A stretch of 64,000 bases of DNA, taken from assembly GCA_018697195.1 (NCBI GenBank), contig CM031878.1:71808058-71872057 (forward strand), given 5' to 3'. Positions 1 to 13,403 of the stretch are shown here, piece by piece. The stretch comes from Certhia americana (lineage: Eukaryota; Chordata; Aves; Passeriformes; Certhiidae). A program made the position numbers and the translations under genes. The notes beneath the pieces are model-generated. The model made no database searches, had not been told where the DNA came from, and saw nothing but the letters and a program-made list of their open reading frames with translations. The stretch's first letter is position 1. Each line of letters opens with the position of its first letter.

Positions 1-3000
1 TATTGAGCAAATTATACCATGAGAAAAAGAGGTTTTATAGTTAGGGGTTTTTATTAAAACTGCTTACTGGTTCCAATATGAGCCTTAGCTCCCTGATCAA
101 GAATGGACAGTCAGAAGATATATATAATTTCAGCTGTTAACTGAACATAGTACAGAAATTCCAGGGAACAAAGTACAGTACTCACAGCACACTAATGTTG
201 CATAGCCTCCTTTCAGAGAAGGATCTTATTTTGTACTGGCCCACCCAGTAACAGAAGCTGGCTGGGAATGACTGCTGAAAGTCTGGAAAGAATTAGAAAA
301 AGACACCAAAGATCTTATTTGCAATGAGATTTTAATTCAATCCAGGCTATACAAAGGAAGGAAAGAGGACTTTTATGAATTTTCTAAAGTTACTTGCAGA
401 CACAGGACAAAGAAGTAAAAGCCCAATACAGTGAGTCATTGAGAACATTTTATTTCCAGTGAGTCACTGAGCTTCAGAGCAGCAAAGAACATTCTTTATT
501 ATTCCTTATTTCCCTGAGAAAACTGTGATCTGCCAAAAGACACCTGTTTAAAAATAATAACAAAATATCTTGAATGTCCTCATTAGTGTTTCTGATGTAC
601 GTTGAAGTTTGATTTTACAAAAATCTGTAAATAAGAGATTTTATTCCCAGAAGTTAACTTAGATTTTATCAGGCACCCATCACCACATTTCCTTGTGCAG
701 TCATGGGTTGTGTCAATGGCTTCAGTTTCTCTTTCTGACATATATCAAAACTAGATACAAATTTAGATTAAAATGTATTTGAGACAAAGAACAGCATAAA
801 TTGAGACAGCAACAACTCATCTGAAAAACTGTTGAAAAAGATATCTTGATATCAAAGTCTTGAATTTAGAGGATATTTTCATAACACCTTCCACATAAAG
901 TGGAAAGTACTTCTAGAAAGATGATACATAAACTTAAATTGTTGTTCAGCAACATATGTCTGTAGTCTGAAGCAATGAGCTTTATTTCTAGTTTCAGCCC
1001 CTGCACTAGGGACAAGACTAGAAAGGGGTCACAGTGAGATCCCAAATGTTGCATAAAATGCATTAGAAGGAAGATAAGCTGTACTTTGTCACTTAAAAAC
1101 TTTACCATTATCCCTACTTCCTCCTCCTGACATTACTTGTTCATATCATGTCCCTGTTCACTGCTTATTGCCTTCACAGTATGATGCTTCTAAACCTGTC
1201 CTGGATCAAAGGAGACAGAAAGGTTCAGAATACAGAGGCACCAATATGAAACACTCTCATATTTCATGTATTTCTTGTGAATCATTAATGCGATTTCCCA
1301 TAAAGTCACAAATGACATTAAAAATTTGCTTTTAACCTACCATGTCCTTCATGGATACAGCTTGTCCTTTAACTGAATCTCTATTGCCCTCAAATTCCAC
1401 TTCAGCCTCTGAGTCTCTGTGAAACATGTTGCCAAAATGCTTGTATACATATTTTTATGACTGGGAATTCAGTGCTGGCTACCAATGGCATATTCAAATT
1501 TATCAGTTGCCCATTTAGCTGGTACAGTAGCAGATATGTAATTCACACACCCTCCAAAGGCTGTCATACAAAGCCATCTAGCCACAGCCTAGACTTCATG
1601 TCCCATCAAAGCCTTTATTAATTATTCTCTAAAGGATCTGAAATCCACAATTTAAGATCTCTTTGTAGCTTCTTCTCTACCTCTCTGACCTCATTGAAGC
1701 TAGAATTACCTCGTCCCTCTTTCTGTTGTTTTAGCTAATCTTCCTTAATGTCTCAAAAAAAACTTGCTTTCTTGAATTGCACCTGTTTCAGGAGGGTATG
1801 GGCATTATTGTATTCTCAGAATCTGAGGTACGAACACAGTTTTATGATCTTAGAATACTACTTTTAAATAAAACCTCACAATAGTTAAGAACTTGTTTAA
1901 AATTAGCCCCAAATCTAAGTAGATTTCTTTGTAATGCCTTAAATTTCCACATTTATTAAGAATGTCTTGTGGCAGACCCAGAATTCAGTAAAAGAGGGCT
2001 GTAATGAGGTCCTTAACACTGTTTGAAAACAAAAAAAACCACATTAGTATCAGGGAGAGAAAATATATACTGTTTTAATGTATTAGAATTTTAACAGAAT
2101 TATTTCAAGAACAGTAGAAATCCCTTTGTTTATGAAAATTAAATATTCTATGACTATATCTGTGCAGTGTCAACAACCTAAAATATGAAATTCATTCCTT
2201 ATCTAGATCCAGATACTCATTTTTCTTACCAGTTCCTCTCTTTGCAGCTACCACAGCCCAATTTTTCAGAGAAAGTCTAAGTAGTTTCCTATGTTAATTC
2301 TGTGGTCCCTCTCCAGTCATACATTTACCACATGCAGAGCATTAGAAGTCAACTCAAGTTCTTGTTATCGATCATTGGACATATGTGTATCTAGGGTCTC
2401 AGCATTAGATTCTTAACTTCGTTTCATCCTTAGTTACAATTGAAATAGTTTAGTGGGATTTTTTTTTATTTCAAAAAAGGTGGTACAAAAACCACAAAAG
2501 GAAAAACAAGAAAGTTGACGAAAGTGCAGCAATGTTATGAAACTCATTAACACAAAGAATCTAATTAAAACAATGAAGATATTTTCATCACCAACAAATT
2601 TCCTTAATACATAGTGGGTGAGAGGTTGCAACATCCCACAGATGATCTTGAGGAACAATTTTTTCCAATATGGAACAAAATCATTTGGAGTATCCATCAT
2701 TTTCAAAACACACTAGGAATCCAAACAGCACAGGAAAGTGCTATGCTGTGCCCTGGTGGAGAAATGCAAATAATTAACTTCTATTCTGTTCCATTCAAAC
2801 AGCCTATTTATGGTGTTTGCCTTTTGTACTTAGTGTGAACTGAGTATAAAAACAGCACAAAGTTTCCAGTTTTTAAAATTTAAGCATTAGTTCAGGGTGG
2901 GGGTTTTTAACCTTGTGAGAGCAGTTATTATGGTCATCTGCAACTCAGTGTAGCTTAACTGATTGCCATGATGTTGAGGACAGGGTGGTTCTGCTCAATC

Positions 3001-4978
3001 TTTGGATCATAATCTGCTGTGTAAATTTTTCTGTCTGAAATGCTTTAGTTGTAAAATGCAAGTAGAGTTGGGAGAATGATGAGATCACAAATAAGCAACT
3101 GGCAGAAGGGCAGCTCAGGAAATCTTATACAAGGCTTTGTTTACTGTACTGAATTTTGCTAAGTGAAAGCTACTAACATTTAAAGTCCTCTCCTACATAT
3201 AACCAAACCAGCTTTACCATCTCGAGAAATAACACAGAAGAACCTTACAGTCCACTTGTTCACAGACATTTTCCCTATTCTGGGAAAAGTACTTTATGTT
3301 CTTGTTGATCCTTCAGACTCACAGAGAATGGGGGTTGCACTCCATTTTTAAAAGAAAAGAAATTTAGGAGATTACCTTAGGATACCTTAGAAGACGCCTA
3401 ATATTTTGCCAACACAGTCATGTAGGCTTTGGGAACATGACCAGTACCATCACCCTTCACTGCATGTATTTAGAACAGCTGTACCACACTGGACAAAAAA
3501 ACAGATCCAGTTTGTGCACTGTTCACTGTGGACACACAGTTCATGTCATAGTCATGTCATCTTTCAGGGGCAACTTTTTTTCCAACCAGGACAGCACCAA
3601 ACTAGATTTTCTTTGAAGAATCTTTAGAGGAGATGACATATCCATTATCCTCAGAGGGACTGGCTTTGACACCTTAACATGTAGGCAATTCACTATTACT
3701 CAAGAGAAGCCAGCTTCCTTCAGTAAGGCAATCAATAAAGCAATAACACAGCCAGATCACTTACAACACCAAGAGATATGTGCTGACTGTGATGGACAAC
3801 TTGCATCAGTGGTAGGAGCTTTTATGGCTATATCAAAACTTGAACAGATAGTGTATATTTAAGTGCCAGGCATACTGGAAGTATAGATGTTATGTTATAC
3901 ATTTTATTCTAACTCCACACCTTTCAACTAAAAGATGAAAAAAAAGGTGGTTAAGAAGCTTAATCATTGAAAACAGCTCCTTTTGCCTTTAGAATTCTGT
4001 TTCTTTGCTTGATGCATATTGACTTATTGAGAAGTCCAGATGGTTACTATCCACTTGGATAAGTCAGCTCTCACAAATTTTAAAATCTGTTTTGAAATAC
4101 CATATGGACTCTTTTGTTGATGAAATGCAAGCCCAATTTGGGGGTTAGAAAAAGAAACCAATCCTTTTTCTCAATGGGAAAAAAGATATAAGCACATTAT
4201 TATTTTGGGAACCAACATTACTGCATCACAGTTCTCGTCCTTAAATCTGAGACAGGTTGTCTTTTTTCTTTCACTTCATATTTGTAAGTGAAGGTAAAAT
4301 CTGATGTAGACAGACTTGCAAATATACGATTGTCTGATTGAAAGCCTGAATAAATTCAAGACACAGCTGTTATTCACTCATATTGAGTAGAACTAACTGA
4401 TTTACTTGTCTATGTTTAATCCTCTAAATATCATCCTTCTTGACACTTTGCTACTTCAGTTTTGTTTTGGTTTTATTTCTTACATGTATCAGTGTGATAC
4501 TCAATGCTTGTCAAATAGAAAGAAATTTTGCAGTTTTAGGACCATTTCCAACAGCTATATTTACAGCTGGCAAAGAAAATCACTTTGTTTCAACTTGGTA
4601 TTGAAAGAAACTGCTCAATTATTAGCAGTATAACTTTAAGACTTTGGGCCACAGACTGGCAATTTTGATAATGGAATTTAATGGGGTAAGAAGGAAAGTC
4701 TTGCAGGTTTAATGAAGTGTATCTGTATAAGACTCAGCTTGAGACAAAACATTTCCAACTGTACATTTCAAAACATTGCTTTTCAGCCACTAGAATAGAA
4801 ACGCTGTATTAAAAAAACTTTTTAAATGCTGGGGTTTGCTTCCTATGTAAAGTAAAACCTGATTCAAATGACAAGCACCAGGCAGAGAGGCCATTTTCTA
4901 TTGAGCAGGTATTCACATATAAAGTCCAAATGAAAGAAGAGATGAAAGTTGAGAAACTGTTAATTGCAATAGTATAAG

Positions 4979-5018
4979 AAAAAGAAAAAAAAAGTCAAAA
5001 AAAAAAAAAAAAAAAAAA
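4979..5018. repeat. A-rich simple repeat with A22 run
   Basis: An A-rich stretch ends in an uninterrupted run of 22 A at 4,997-5,018. No retroposon body is recognisable upstream, so it is called a simple repeat and not a retroposon tail. Its length makes replication slippage and between-individual variation likely. Confidence 0.85.
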
Positions 5019-5583
5019 TTTGTTGTTCATTTCCCAGCCAGACACCGTATAATGGAAAGGGCCTGCTGAATGTATACAGGAATAGTCTTTTTTCTTATTT
5101 TAATGAACATGAAAAGCTGTAATTCATGTTTGTCAGTTTTTATAGTGAAGTCAAATTTTCTGACACTTTAGCTTTCTCCATGCATGTGTTTCCTTTCTGT
5201 GAGAACGGACCTGAAGCAAAGTACAGGTGATGAAATGACTAGCAGTGCCTCAAAAGTTCACTGGACTGCTGTGAAAAATCATTATTTCTGTTTTCTTCCT
5301 ATTGTTTGTACTCATTTATTTCCAACATTGTTATTTAGCAATGTCAGGATCTGAAGAAGCATGAAGGTCCAGAGCAGTAACTGATAAAATTTCTTAATTT
5401 GTTTTGAGCAAGTGAAATAACATCTAACAGTATTGAGAAAACTTTGAGCTATAATGGGGTCATTTTAATAAATGAATTAATTCAGCCAAATACTTGTATG
5501 TACTGGTCTTCCATTGCACTACCACAAATATATTCAAAGACTACAATGGAGTGATATCAGAGAGTAGGGGAAGCAAGAGAACT

Positions 5584-5616
5584 GTCCAGAAGTATAGGAG
5601 AAGAGTCCAGAAGTAT
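5584..5616. repeat. Short direct repeat, 12-bp unit, 21-bp spacing
   Basis: The 12-mer GTCCAGAAGTAT occurs at 5,584-5,595 and again at 5,605-5,616. The start-to-start distance is 21 bp, which fits a small local duplication. No function is evident. Confidence 0.6.
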
Positions 5617-8600
5617 CTGCTTGACTATTTTTTAAAGAAAAGCAGAAAATAGAAAATTTACCTGCCTTCATTTTCAGGTTTTACATCTTTCAGGTATGCA
5701 TGAGCCAAAGGCTGCAATTAATAGTCTGCAGTCCTTCCCACATGTTAGATTCACTGGTCAGGAGCCATAGAATCATCTCCAGACATTTAAAAATTTTGAA
5801 AGACAAGAAAATTATAACATTTATAGTGTTTTACGTCTTTCTCATTGTATATGGCATAAATTTGGATCCTATTGAGGTGAGATTACATTACTCCTCTATC
5901 AACTTTTTTCTGACAAAGGAATAGAAAGGTCATTTCCCCAGAACATATTGGGGGGTTTTTTTCACTTTTTTCTCTTATTTTAAAGAAATTGCTTAAACAA
6001 AAGAAAGACGCAAGCATAAAAAGTATTCTGGATTCTGTTTGTGAGATATAGCCTGATAAGAAACACCAAAATTTCTGGAGTTAAATACAAGGTCAATGCG
6101 ATTAAATATAGTTGATTTTAAATCCTTTTCCAGCAGAGGAAACACACATATTTAGCTGTCATTATCATTAAACCCATCCTGTTATCTCAGCTGATCTTCA
6201 AAAGTCCTATTCAAAAATGTTTCACTTTCCATCTTTAATCACTCTTGGTGTGCGTGGAAGCAACACCCTTTGCCCATCTCACCATGTTCAAATTTAGGCC
6301 TGAAACATCAGATCAATTTCTTATGCACCAGATAGCCACCACCAATCATGTCATTTAAAGTTAGACTGGTTTTTTTATTTATTACATTCAGGAGGTTTTA
6401 CGTATGTCCTATATCAACCCTTGCTTCCAAATCAGCAACTTGAACATAAAATTAATACTGAAATATTTCTGCTTATCTTTATAATGCTTTCCATCTCATA
6501 GTGAAGAATATAAGGTAATGTAGACATCATAAATATCAAGTGGATGGAGTCACTTTACAGGTAAGAAAAGCAAGAATCCTTCCTCTGTGTTGGATCTGAG
6601 AACACAGGATGTATCTTGTGTGCCCAAAGTTTTCTGCTGACCAAAGCCAGCACAACACAGGAGCAATGCACATTTTGGGCAGACAGCTCTGAGGGGCAAG
6701 AGGTCATCAACAGACACAAATGCAAATACACATCACAGAAGTTCTGTACTGATACAGAAGTTATAAGTTATGGGCCTCTGGGACACAGTTGCAACAGGGA
6801 ACACTTGCATAGCTCTGACCTGCCACTGCATCTTCCCTGTAGATATTGTAATCACCCACTCCTTACAGATTGTCTGGAAGCACCTTTAACTGAGGACTGG
6901 CCTGGAGGCAGCCTTGTGTCAGTTTTGTGATAGGTTTTCTTCTATAAGTGCACAAAAAGGATCAAATCCTTGAGGTTTAAATGTAAAGCAGTAGGTTACT
7001 TACTCTCAGTGCAGATATTCTGACACAGAAGAAAGCAATCTCGTCCTTTGCTACATGAGAAAAAATTTTATTCCCATACAAACTCATTCTGCAAGTGAAC
7101 CCTGTACTTGAATTGAAGTCAATGGAAAAAGGGAACATTTCTCTTTACATAAAAACTTCTGTGAGAAACCAAATACATGCTAAAAATGTCTTGCTGCTTG
7201 CATACCAAAGCTGCATCAGCTCATTTCTAAGCCTCAAGGCACCCTTAATCTCAATTAAAAAATATGATTGTTAGTTCAGCTCTGTCAAGTCCTAGAGAGT
7301 GCCTGCAAGCTGCAACTAATGTAAAGCTATTCTTTTATTCTCCATGCTCTCACTAACTACTCCCATAACTCACCTGTCTCTGCAAAGTCTGAAAGGAGTT
7401 AGTAGAGGTTTTACGTATGTTCCGCGAGCTCTTGTAGGAGAGTGAATCCAGTGTTGAAGTCTCACATGAAAAATAATATGACACACCTCTGCTTCAGTTT
7501 AGAAACCTTTGTGGTCTTTTTCTTTGGTTTTCTAGCTTCATCAGGCACTTTTCTCTTCTTTAACCAGCATCATGTAGATTTTTCTTTTCCCATTTGCAGA
7601 ATATTTTACACAATAAATTTCTAAACAAGTGTGATATGGTCAAGATCTAGAGAAACCCATTGCAGATTTTACAATCTGAAATTATTGAGATAACATTTGC
7701 AAGTAAGACAGAATTTCCAGATTGACATTTTCTTCAGTTTTATTGAAAATATGTGCAATAGGAAATTTTGAAATTTATTTACTTGAGGGATATTGTAAAC
7801 TAGGAAGTGGACATAATATTTCTTTTTGGAAGACTACACTTTAATATATTTTTAAAACTGTATATAAGATTTTATTTTTCAGTCTAAATGTAACTTTGGA
7901 CTGTACCTGAAAAACTTTAAAACTGGTGTGAGAACACTAAACATCATCAACAGGAAGATAATATTAATAAATACACGTAAGTACATAAGTAAACATATAT
8001 GGGGTGGTGGCAAAATTGCAAAAAACTCCCTTGAATTATACTAGTTTCTGTAAATCTTCTTTTCATTTACTCAACTGTGTTGTAATAAAAGTTTTCATAT
8101 GATGACTGTGCAAAAAAAATTTTCTTCACATATGCAAAAAAATCCTAGCTTAGCAGAGGAAAGCACTGATGCTGCTATAGTAACATTTGTAAGTCCAGGT
8201 ATCAACAACAAGTATATTGTTCTGATTATGTTTTTTCAGCTACGTACAAGACTATATAAAATATTTTGTCTTGCCCCTGACAGGCTGTAGGTATTCTTTG
8301 CAGATCATTTATATCTTTTTCTTACAATAAAGCAATCAGGCAAGTTTGACAAAAGGAAGCTGAATTATAAAGTTTCAGAGAATTCAAAACGTGTAACAAT
8401 TCCTGTGGCTATTTCCACATATATTTCTTTAACCTTTTTTTAAGTGTTCACCTGCATTGTACACCAGTAATGAAGCATTAGTCTTATCCTTCTAGTCCCT
8501 AGTGAAAAATGAATTCATCCCTCCAGCATAGCTGGGACTCTTCCATACATGGATCTCTTCCATGTTTTCTAGAAACTGTTGTGAAAACGGAGCAGAAAGC

Positions 8601-8639
8601 TGAACGGTCTAAAACAGGGTAAAGAGTTCACATACTTGA

Positions 8640-8790
8640 ATTTGGCTCTGTGTGTATATGTATGTGTGTGGCTGTGTAGGAATGGGTATATACAAAGAAC
8701 TACATAATATATAGTACTACATATAGTATATAACTTTATTTATATGTACAATATATAATTTTAAACACATTACGTATGATTTACCACCTT
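8640..8790. repeat. Degenerate TG/TA-rich low-complexity tract
   Basis: A TGTGTATATGTATGTGTGTG-like stretch near 8,649 is followed by a run of TATA, ATAT and GTAC words to about 8,770. It reads as a decayed (TG)n/(TA)n microsatellite. Confidence 0.6.
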
Positions 8791-9667
8791 ACCATAAGAG
8801 TGAGTGTTGTCCCCGTGAAACCACATAGAGTCTGACTTTGATGGAGACCATGAAATGCTACATAAAAGGGAAGAGCCTTGCAAATCAGGCTTTCTTTCTA
8901 TAGCGTCTTCCAATTTGGCAATGGTCAAAAAAGCTAGGATAATTCAATCTCCATAGAAATATTATGACTTTATTATCCTTGATATTTTGTTTAAATGTAA
9001 GAAATAAGAGGCATTGCCTCAACAGTCAAATAAACATATTTTTTCCCTAGTAACAGCACTATCTAACATCAAAATATACATTTTGCAGACAACATTTCCA
9101 GGCTGCAGTTGAAATAAATAATTCATTTCTTCATGGTCTATTTTAAAGAAGTAATTTTAGATAATTTTAAGTAAACAACGCTTTTATGGTTTCTTTAAAT
9201 ATACTCTTACTTGATACTACATTCTTCAGACAAGGTTCTGACAAAAACATATTGATGACAAAAACTAGTCTGTAATTTTGATGCATTAAAACATACCTCA
9301 AATATATCAAAAGGTTCTAACAAGGCAGACATTAACCAATGAGATTAAAGTAAGATGAGGGTAAAATAGCTGCAATAATAAAACTTTTAACTCTTCCCTG
9401 ATTAAACAATGAGAGAACATGAAAATGTCTAACATCTCTAAATACAAAACCTATGTGAAAAAAGATTAATTTTTTTTTAATTCTGGGAACTTCTTTCATA
9501 GGGCATACAGGCTTGAAGAAATCTCATACTTGCATCCTGTTCCCTGTCATCACAGACAGCAATTTCACCTAGTCCCTTTCATAAATGCACCAAGTTGAAA
9601 ATTTCAGCATCACTGCATAAACACTACACACTACTTTTTAGAATTGCTTCATCTTTTAAATTTCAGG

Positions 9668-9681
9668 AATAAATAAATAAA
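9668..9681. repeat. Short (AAAT)n tract
   Basis: About three AAAT units sit just upstream of the CR1 copy that begins near 9,720. The tract is short and may mark AT-rich flanking DNA at the LINE insertion. Confidence 0.4.
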
Positions 9682-10998
9682 TGGACATCCACAATTAATT
9701 GTGTGTTAAAGGGCTTGCTTTACCAACAACCAACTGCTGGGAAAGTAGCACAGCAAGCTATAGGGAATCCAGCGGACTCCTGAAGTTCATCAAGGATAAC
9801 ATCTTTAGCCAAGTTAATAGTGATGCCAAGCAGAGGGGATGGGGTACTGGGCCTGATGGTAACCAGCATGAGTGAGCTGGGCAGATACGTGTGGTTGGAG
9901 GCAGCCCGGGCTGCGGTCATAATGCCCCAGCAAAATTCACAGTCCCCAAGCATAAGGGTCAGGCAAAAAGTAATTTCAGTATCCTAAATCTCAGGAAAGA
10001 AAACTTTCAGGTCCTAAATCAGGTGTTTAAGGTATAGGTCAGTGGGACCCCCTGGGAAACTGCCCTCAGGGACACAGGAGAGGAACTGAGCTGGCAGACC
10101 TTTGAGGACACTTTCCACAGCGGCCCAAAGATCTTGATTCCCAGGTGTAAGAAATCAGGAATATAAGAGACCTACAGGCCTGAGTCAAGACCTGCTGGAA
10201 AAATAAAAGAGCAAGAAGGAATGTACAGGCAGAGGAAAGAAATGTACAGGAAGAGTAGAAGAATGCAGTCCAGTTGTGTAAAGATAGAATGAGAAAGGCC
10301 AAAGTGAAGCTGGAGCTGAAAATCACAAAGGATGGAAATACTTACAAGAAGAACTTCAACAGGCATGTCAGCCTGAAAACAAATCAAAAATGCGTGCAGC
10401 CCCTGATGAATATGACTGGGTAACAACAGGCCAATGGGTAACAGCAGATAAAAACTGAGGTACTCAACAACTTTTTATGCCTCAGTCTTCAACTGCAGTC
10501 TCTCTTCCCACACCTCCCAAGGGGATAGATTGAATGGCAGGGAGTGGGGAAGAAAAATCCCTCACAGTGAAGGGGAAGATCAGATCTAAACCTCCTGAGG
10601 AACCTGAATGTGCATTAGTGAGTGACACCTGAATGAGAGGCATTCCAGAGTCCTGAAGGAATTGGCTGACTTAGTTGCCAAAACAATCTTCACATATTTA
10701 AGAAGGTATGGCAGTCTCCTGAAGTCACAGGAAAAAGAGAAACATATATGCTTAATATGAACCCATCATATGAAAGGGTAGAAAGGAGGACCTTTCAAGC
10801 TACCAGCCTGTCAGTCTCACCTGTGTGCCTGGGAAGATCATGGGACAGATCCCCTAGAAGCTCTGCTAAGGCACACGGAGGACAGGGAAGTGATTTTGAG
10901 GCAGCCAGCACAGCTGCACCAAGGGTGAGTCCTGCCTGACCAGCCTGGTGGCCTTCTGTGATGGAGTGGTCACATCAGTGCCTAAGGGAAGGGCTACT

Positions 10999-11034
10999 GA
11001 TGTAATTTATCTGGACTTCAGAAAGGCCTTTGAC
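10999..11034 (+). pseudogene. Relic of CR1 reverse transcriptase, motif A
   Basis: Twelve codons read [12 protein letters not shown], the palm-domain motif A of CR1-clade reverse transcriptases, whose first Asp binds the catalytic metal. The reading frame breaks a few codons later through a one-base loss. Motif C is missing downstream, so this is a fossil and not a working enzyme. Confidence 0.85.
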
Positions 11035-11745
11035 AGCCAGCCCACAACATCCTTCTCTCTAAACTGGAGAGAGGTGGATTTTCTGATCAGTGGCTGTTCA
11101 GGGGATGAGGAAGTGTCTGGGTAGTCACTATCCACAGATGACATTCATCCCAGACAAGCTTAAGTGGGCCCAGGTGAATCTCATGATGTTCAACAAGGTG
11201 AGGTGCAAGTTCTTGCACCTGAAATGAGGCAGCCTGGTACCATAACAGGCTGGAGGAAGAAGATATCAAGAGCAACCTCACCAAGAAGGGCTTAGGACAA
11301 CTGGTGGCTGAAAAACTGGACAAGAGCCACTAACATTAACACAGCCCAGAGGGCCAACTGCATTCAGGGCTGTGCCAAAAAAGGGAGACCAGCTGTCCAA
11401 GGGAGGTGATTTTGAGTCTCTTCTCCATTCTCATGAGGCTCCACTTGGAAAGCTGCATCCAGCTCTGGCATCCTCAGTACAAAAAAGACATGGATCTCTT
11501 GGAGCGGATAGGAGGAGAGCCAAGGAATGATCAGAAAGATGGAATATCTCTCATGTAAGGAAAGGCTGAGATGGGGGGTCGTTCTAGAGAAGAATTGAGT
11601 CTTGAGAAGAGAAGGGTCTGGTAAACCTTATTATAATCTTTCTTATAGAGGGCTTATATGAAAGATAGGAACAGGATTCTTAATAGGGAATGTAGTAATA
11701 GGACAAGAGTCACACTAAAAGTCAGTTTAGACTAGATATAAAAGA

Positions 11746-11769
11746 GTTTTATTTTTTTAATTTTTTTTT

Positions 11770-11801
<32 letters not shown>
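11746..11801. repeat. Poly-T expansion (T29) inside the CR1 3' UTR
   Basis: Between the CR1 3'-UTR words GACTAGATATAA and ACAATGAGGG, the usual short T-run has become a 56-bp T-rich tract. It ends in 29 uninterrupted T at 11,773-11,801. The flanks align with CR1 on both sides, so this is slippage within the element and not a separate insertion. Confidence 0.85.
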
Positions 11802-11805
<4 letters not shown>

Positions 11806-11990
11806 TGAGGGTGCCTAAATCTGGAATAGATTTACAGAAAGGTGGTAGATTCCCATCCCTGGAAACTACCAAGATCAGGGTGAACAAGGATCTGGTCAAA
11901 CTGGTCAAGGTGTCCCTGATCTTTGCAGGGGTTTGGACCTGATTACTTCTATATCCCTACCAACCCAAATAATTCTATGATTGTAAAAGC

Positions 11991-13403
11991 AAAGGAAAAG
12001 TCTTTCATCTCTTGACAATCTGTGGTACTACATTGTTTTCCAAACCTGTCCTATAAGCTGTAGTCATCATGCTGTTTTGTGTATATTTGTATACACTTGG
12101 CACTTGGAGGGGGGAAAAACATGTATGCAAAAAATGGTAGGGACTCCTATGGATACAATTTTCAGGGTTTGCATATGTTTGTTCAGGCAACAATTTTGAG
12201 GAAAGCACAACAGTTGCATTCAAAAGATGTGTCATGAAATTAAAAGAGTGATTCTATTCTGCATTTTTAGAAAACTCAAGCAAACAGACTAGAATTCTAA
12301 GGGCTGGAATTAAGCCATAATTCCATGTAACCCACAGCAGACCAGTAAACTTGTTACTGCCCAAGAATATTTATGTATCTATATATCCTTAGACATTTAG
12401 ACATGTAGGTCTGTAGACTTATTTTCTCATTATAATTTTGGGAATTCACACTAAACTTCATTCAGCATCACACAGTAAATATTCTTCCAATTTATTTTGC
12501 TTACCCCAATCAACTCTTTCTTATATGTGCCTTATGAATTCAGTTAAATGCCCATGTAGAATAGTAGTAAAGTCATAATTTTGTTTCACTTCATTTATAA
12601 ACAGCTCTTCATAACAGTCTTTCCTCTAGTTCCAATGTGAAAAAACACCAATAACATAACAGTTTTTAAAAAAAAATCAAAACTAACATCACTTCAAGAC
12701 TTTGCCAGAGTCACTTCTAATAACATATGATGTCTTTTCAACCTGCATATCAGAATAGCTTATTGAAAGCAAGGAGTCACAATAGAGACATAAAAATTCT
12801 TATAGGGATGACTTTTATCAATCTTTGTTCTCAGAAATTTTATTTTGAGCAATATAAAGCTTATCCAGCTATAAACTTTGTTTAAAGAAGGAAAAAAAAT
12901 TAACATGTGGTAAATATGCCTTGTTAAGCACACTTAAAAATTGTCACTATTTAACTCTCAGCATAATGTGCTGATTTGCAATGTGCCCATGAATTATTAG
13001 GTCTTATTTATGCATAAATCAAGCCTTGAAAGGCAGTTTTTGTTAATCCATAACAAGTTGTGCCAAAAAAACAAACCAGGGTAGGTCAGCCAATATTTAT
13101 ATACTCCATGATAACAGCAAAAAGAAAGTGTGTTGCATTCAATTCTGTAGATGCAAACAAACCTGATAGTAATACTATTTCCTACGCATTACTTCATACA
13201 GGTGGCATTTACTAATTACTGCTGCAAAATGTGGAATTTTTAAAAGTTTCTTAAGAAAGGATGTTCTTTGATGTTTGATCTTTGTGTACTTTAAGACTAA
13301 TCAACAAGTAGGGATATTTAATCCATGAAACACAGAGCAGCTAACAAGCTCTAAGTGATGTGCAGGTTTCAGAAAGACAAATTACTTGTTAGAAGAGTTG
13401 CCT
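11991..13403. other. AT-rich non-coding DNA between CR1 and LTR
   Basis: No gene or repeat family is recognised. Around 12,955-13,075 the sequence is rich in homeodomain- and POU-like words (GAATTATT, TTATGCATAAAT, TTAATCC) and has the even texture often seen in conserved non-coding elements. Conservation cannot be judged from one sequence. Confidence 0.5.

Larger units (their letters stand above)
1..9719. other. AT-rich non-coding DNA, no gene seen
   Basis: No open frame here exceeds about 104 codons, and none resembles a known protein. The two overlapping frames around 2,434-2,838 lie on opposite strands and look like chance. Apart from the A-tract near 5,000, a short repeat at 5,584-5,616 and a TA/TG-rich patch at 8,640-8,790, I see no repeat family, RNA gene or promoter that I can support. 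The block is best read as intergenic or intronic sequence. Confidence 0.6.
9720..11990 (+). mobile_element. CR1-type LINE fragment: 5'-truncated, internally deleted, intact 3' terminus
   Basis: This is a non-LTR retrotransposon relic in the + orientation. The second CR1 reading frame normally encodes an endonuclease and a reverse transcriptase. Similarity starts in the endonuclease part (about 9,760-10,050) and runs through the linker to RT motif A at 10,999-11,034, which translates [12 protein letters not shown] and so keeps both aspartates. One base is missing just after motif A, shifting the frame. The stretch that should hold the F/YADD motif C is gone, and the sequence resumes near 11,140 in the C-terminal region. 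The 3' UTR follows, ending in a CR1-like ATTCTATGATTG at about 11,972-11,983. Many stops and frameshifts make it inactive. I am confident of the family but cannot name the subfamily. The 5' boundary is approximate. Confidence 0.9.

Noticed and set aside
4979..5018. A22 tract as the tail of a processed pseudogene or SINE
   Set aside because: No coding or SINE-like body upstream, no target duplication seen, and such retrocopies are rare in birds.
5764..5775. CATAGAATCATC as a reverse-strand CR1 3' end
   Set aside because: Only these few bases match. The flanking sequence does not continue as CR1.
10748..10939. 63-codon frame within the CR1 copy as a functional protein
   Set aside because: It lies inside a decayed LINE and is one of several broken pieces of its second reading frame or a shadow of it.
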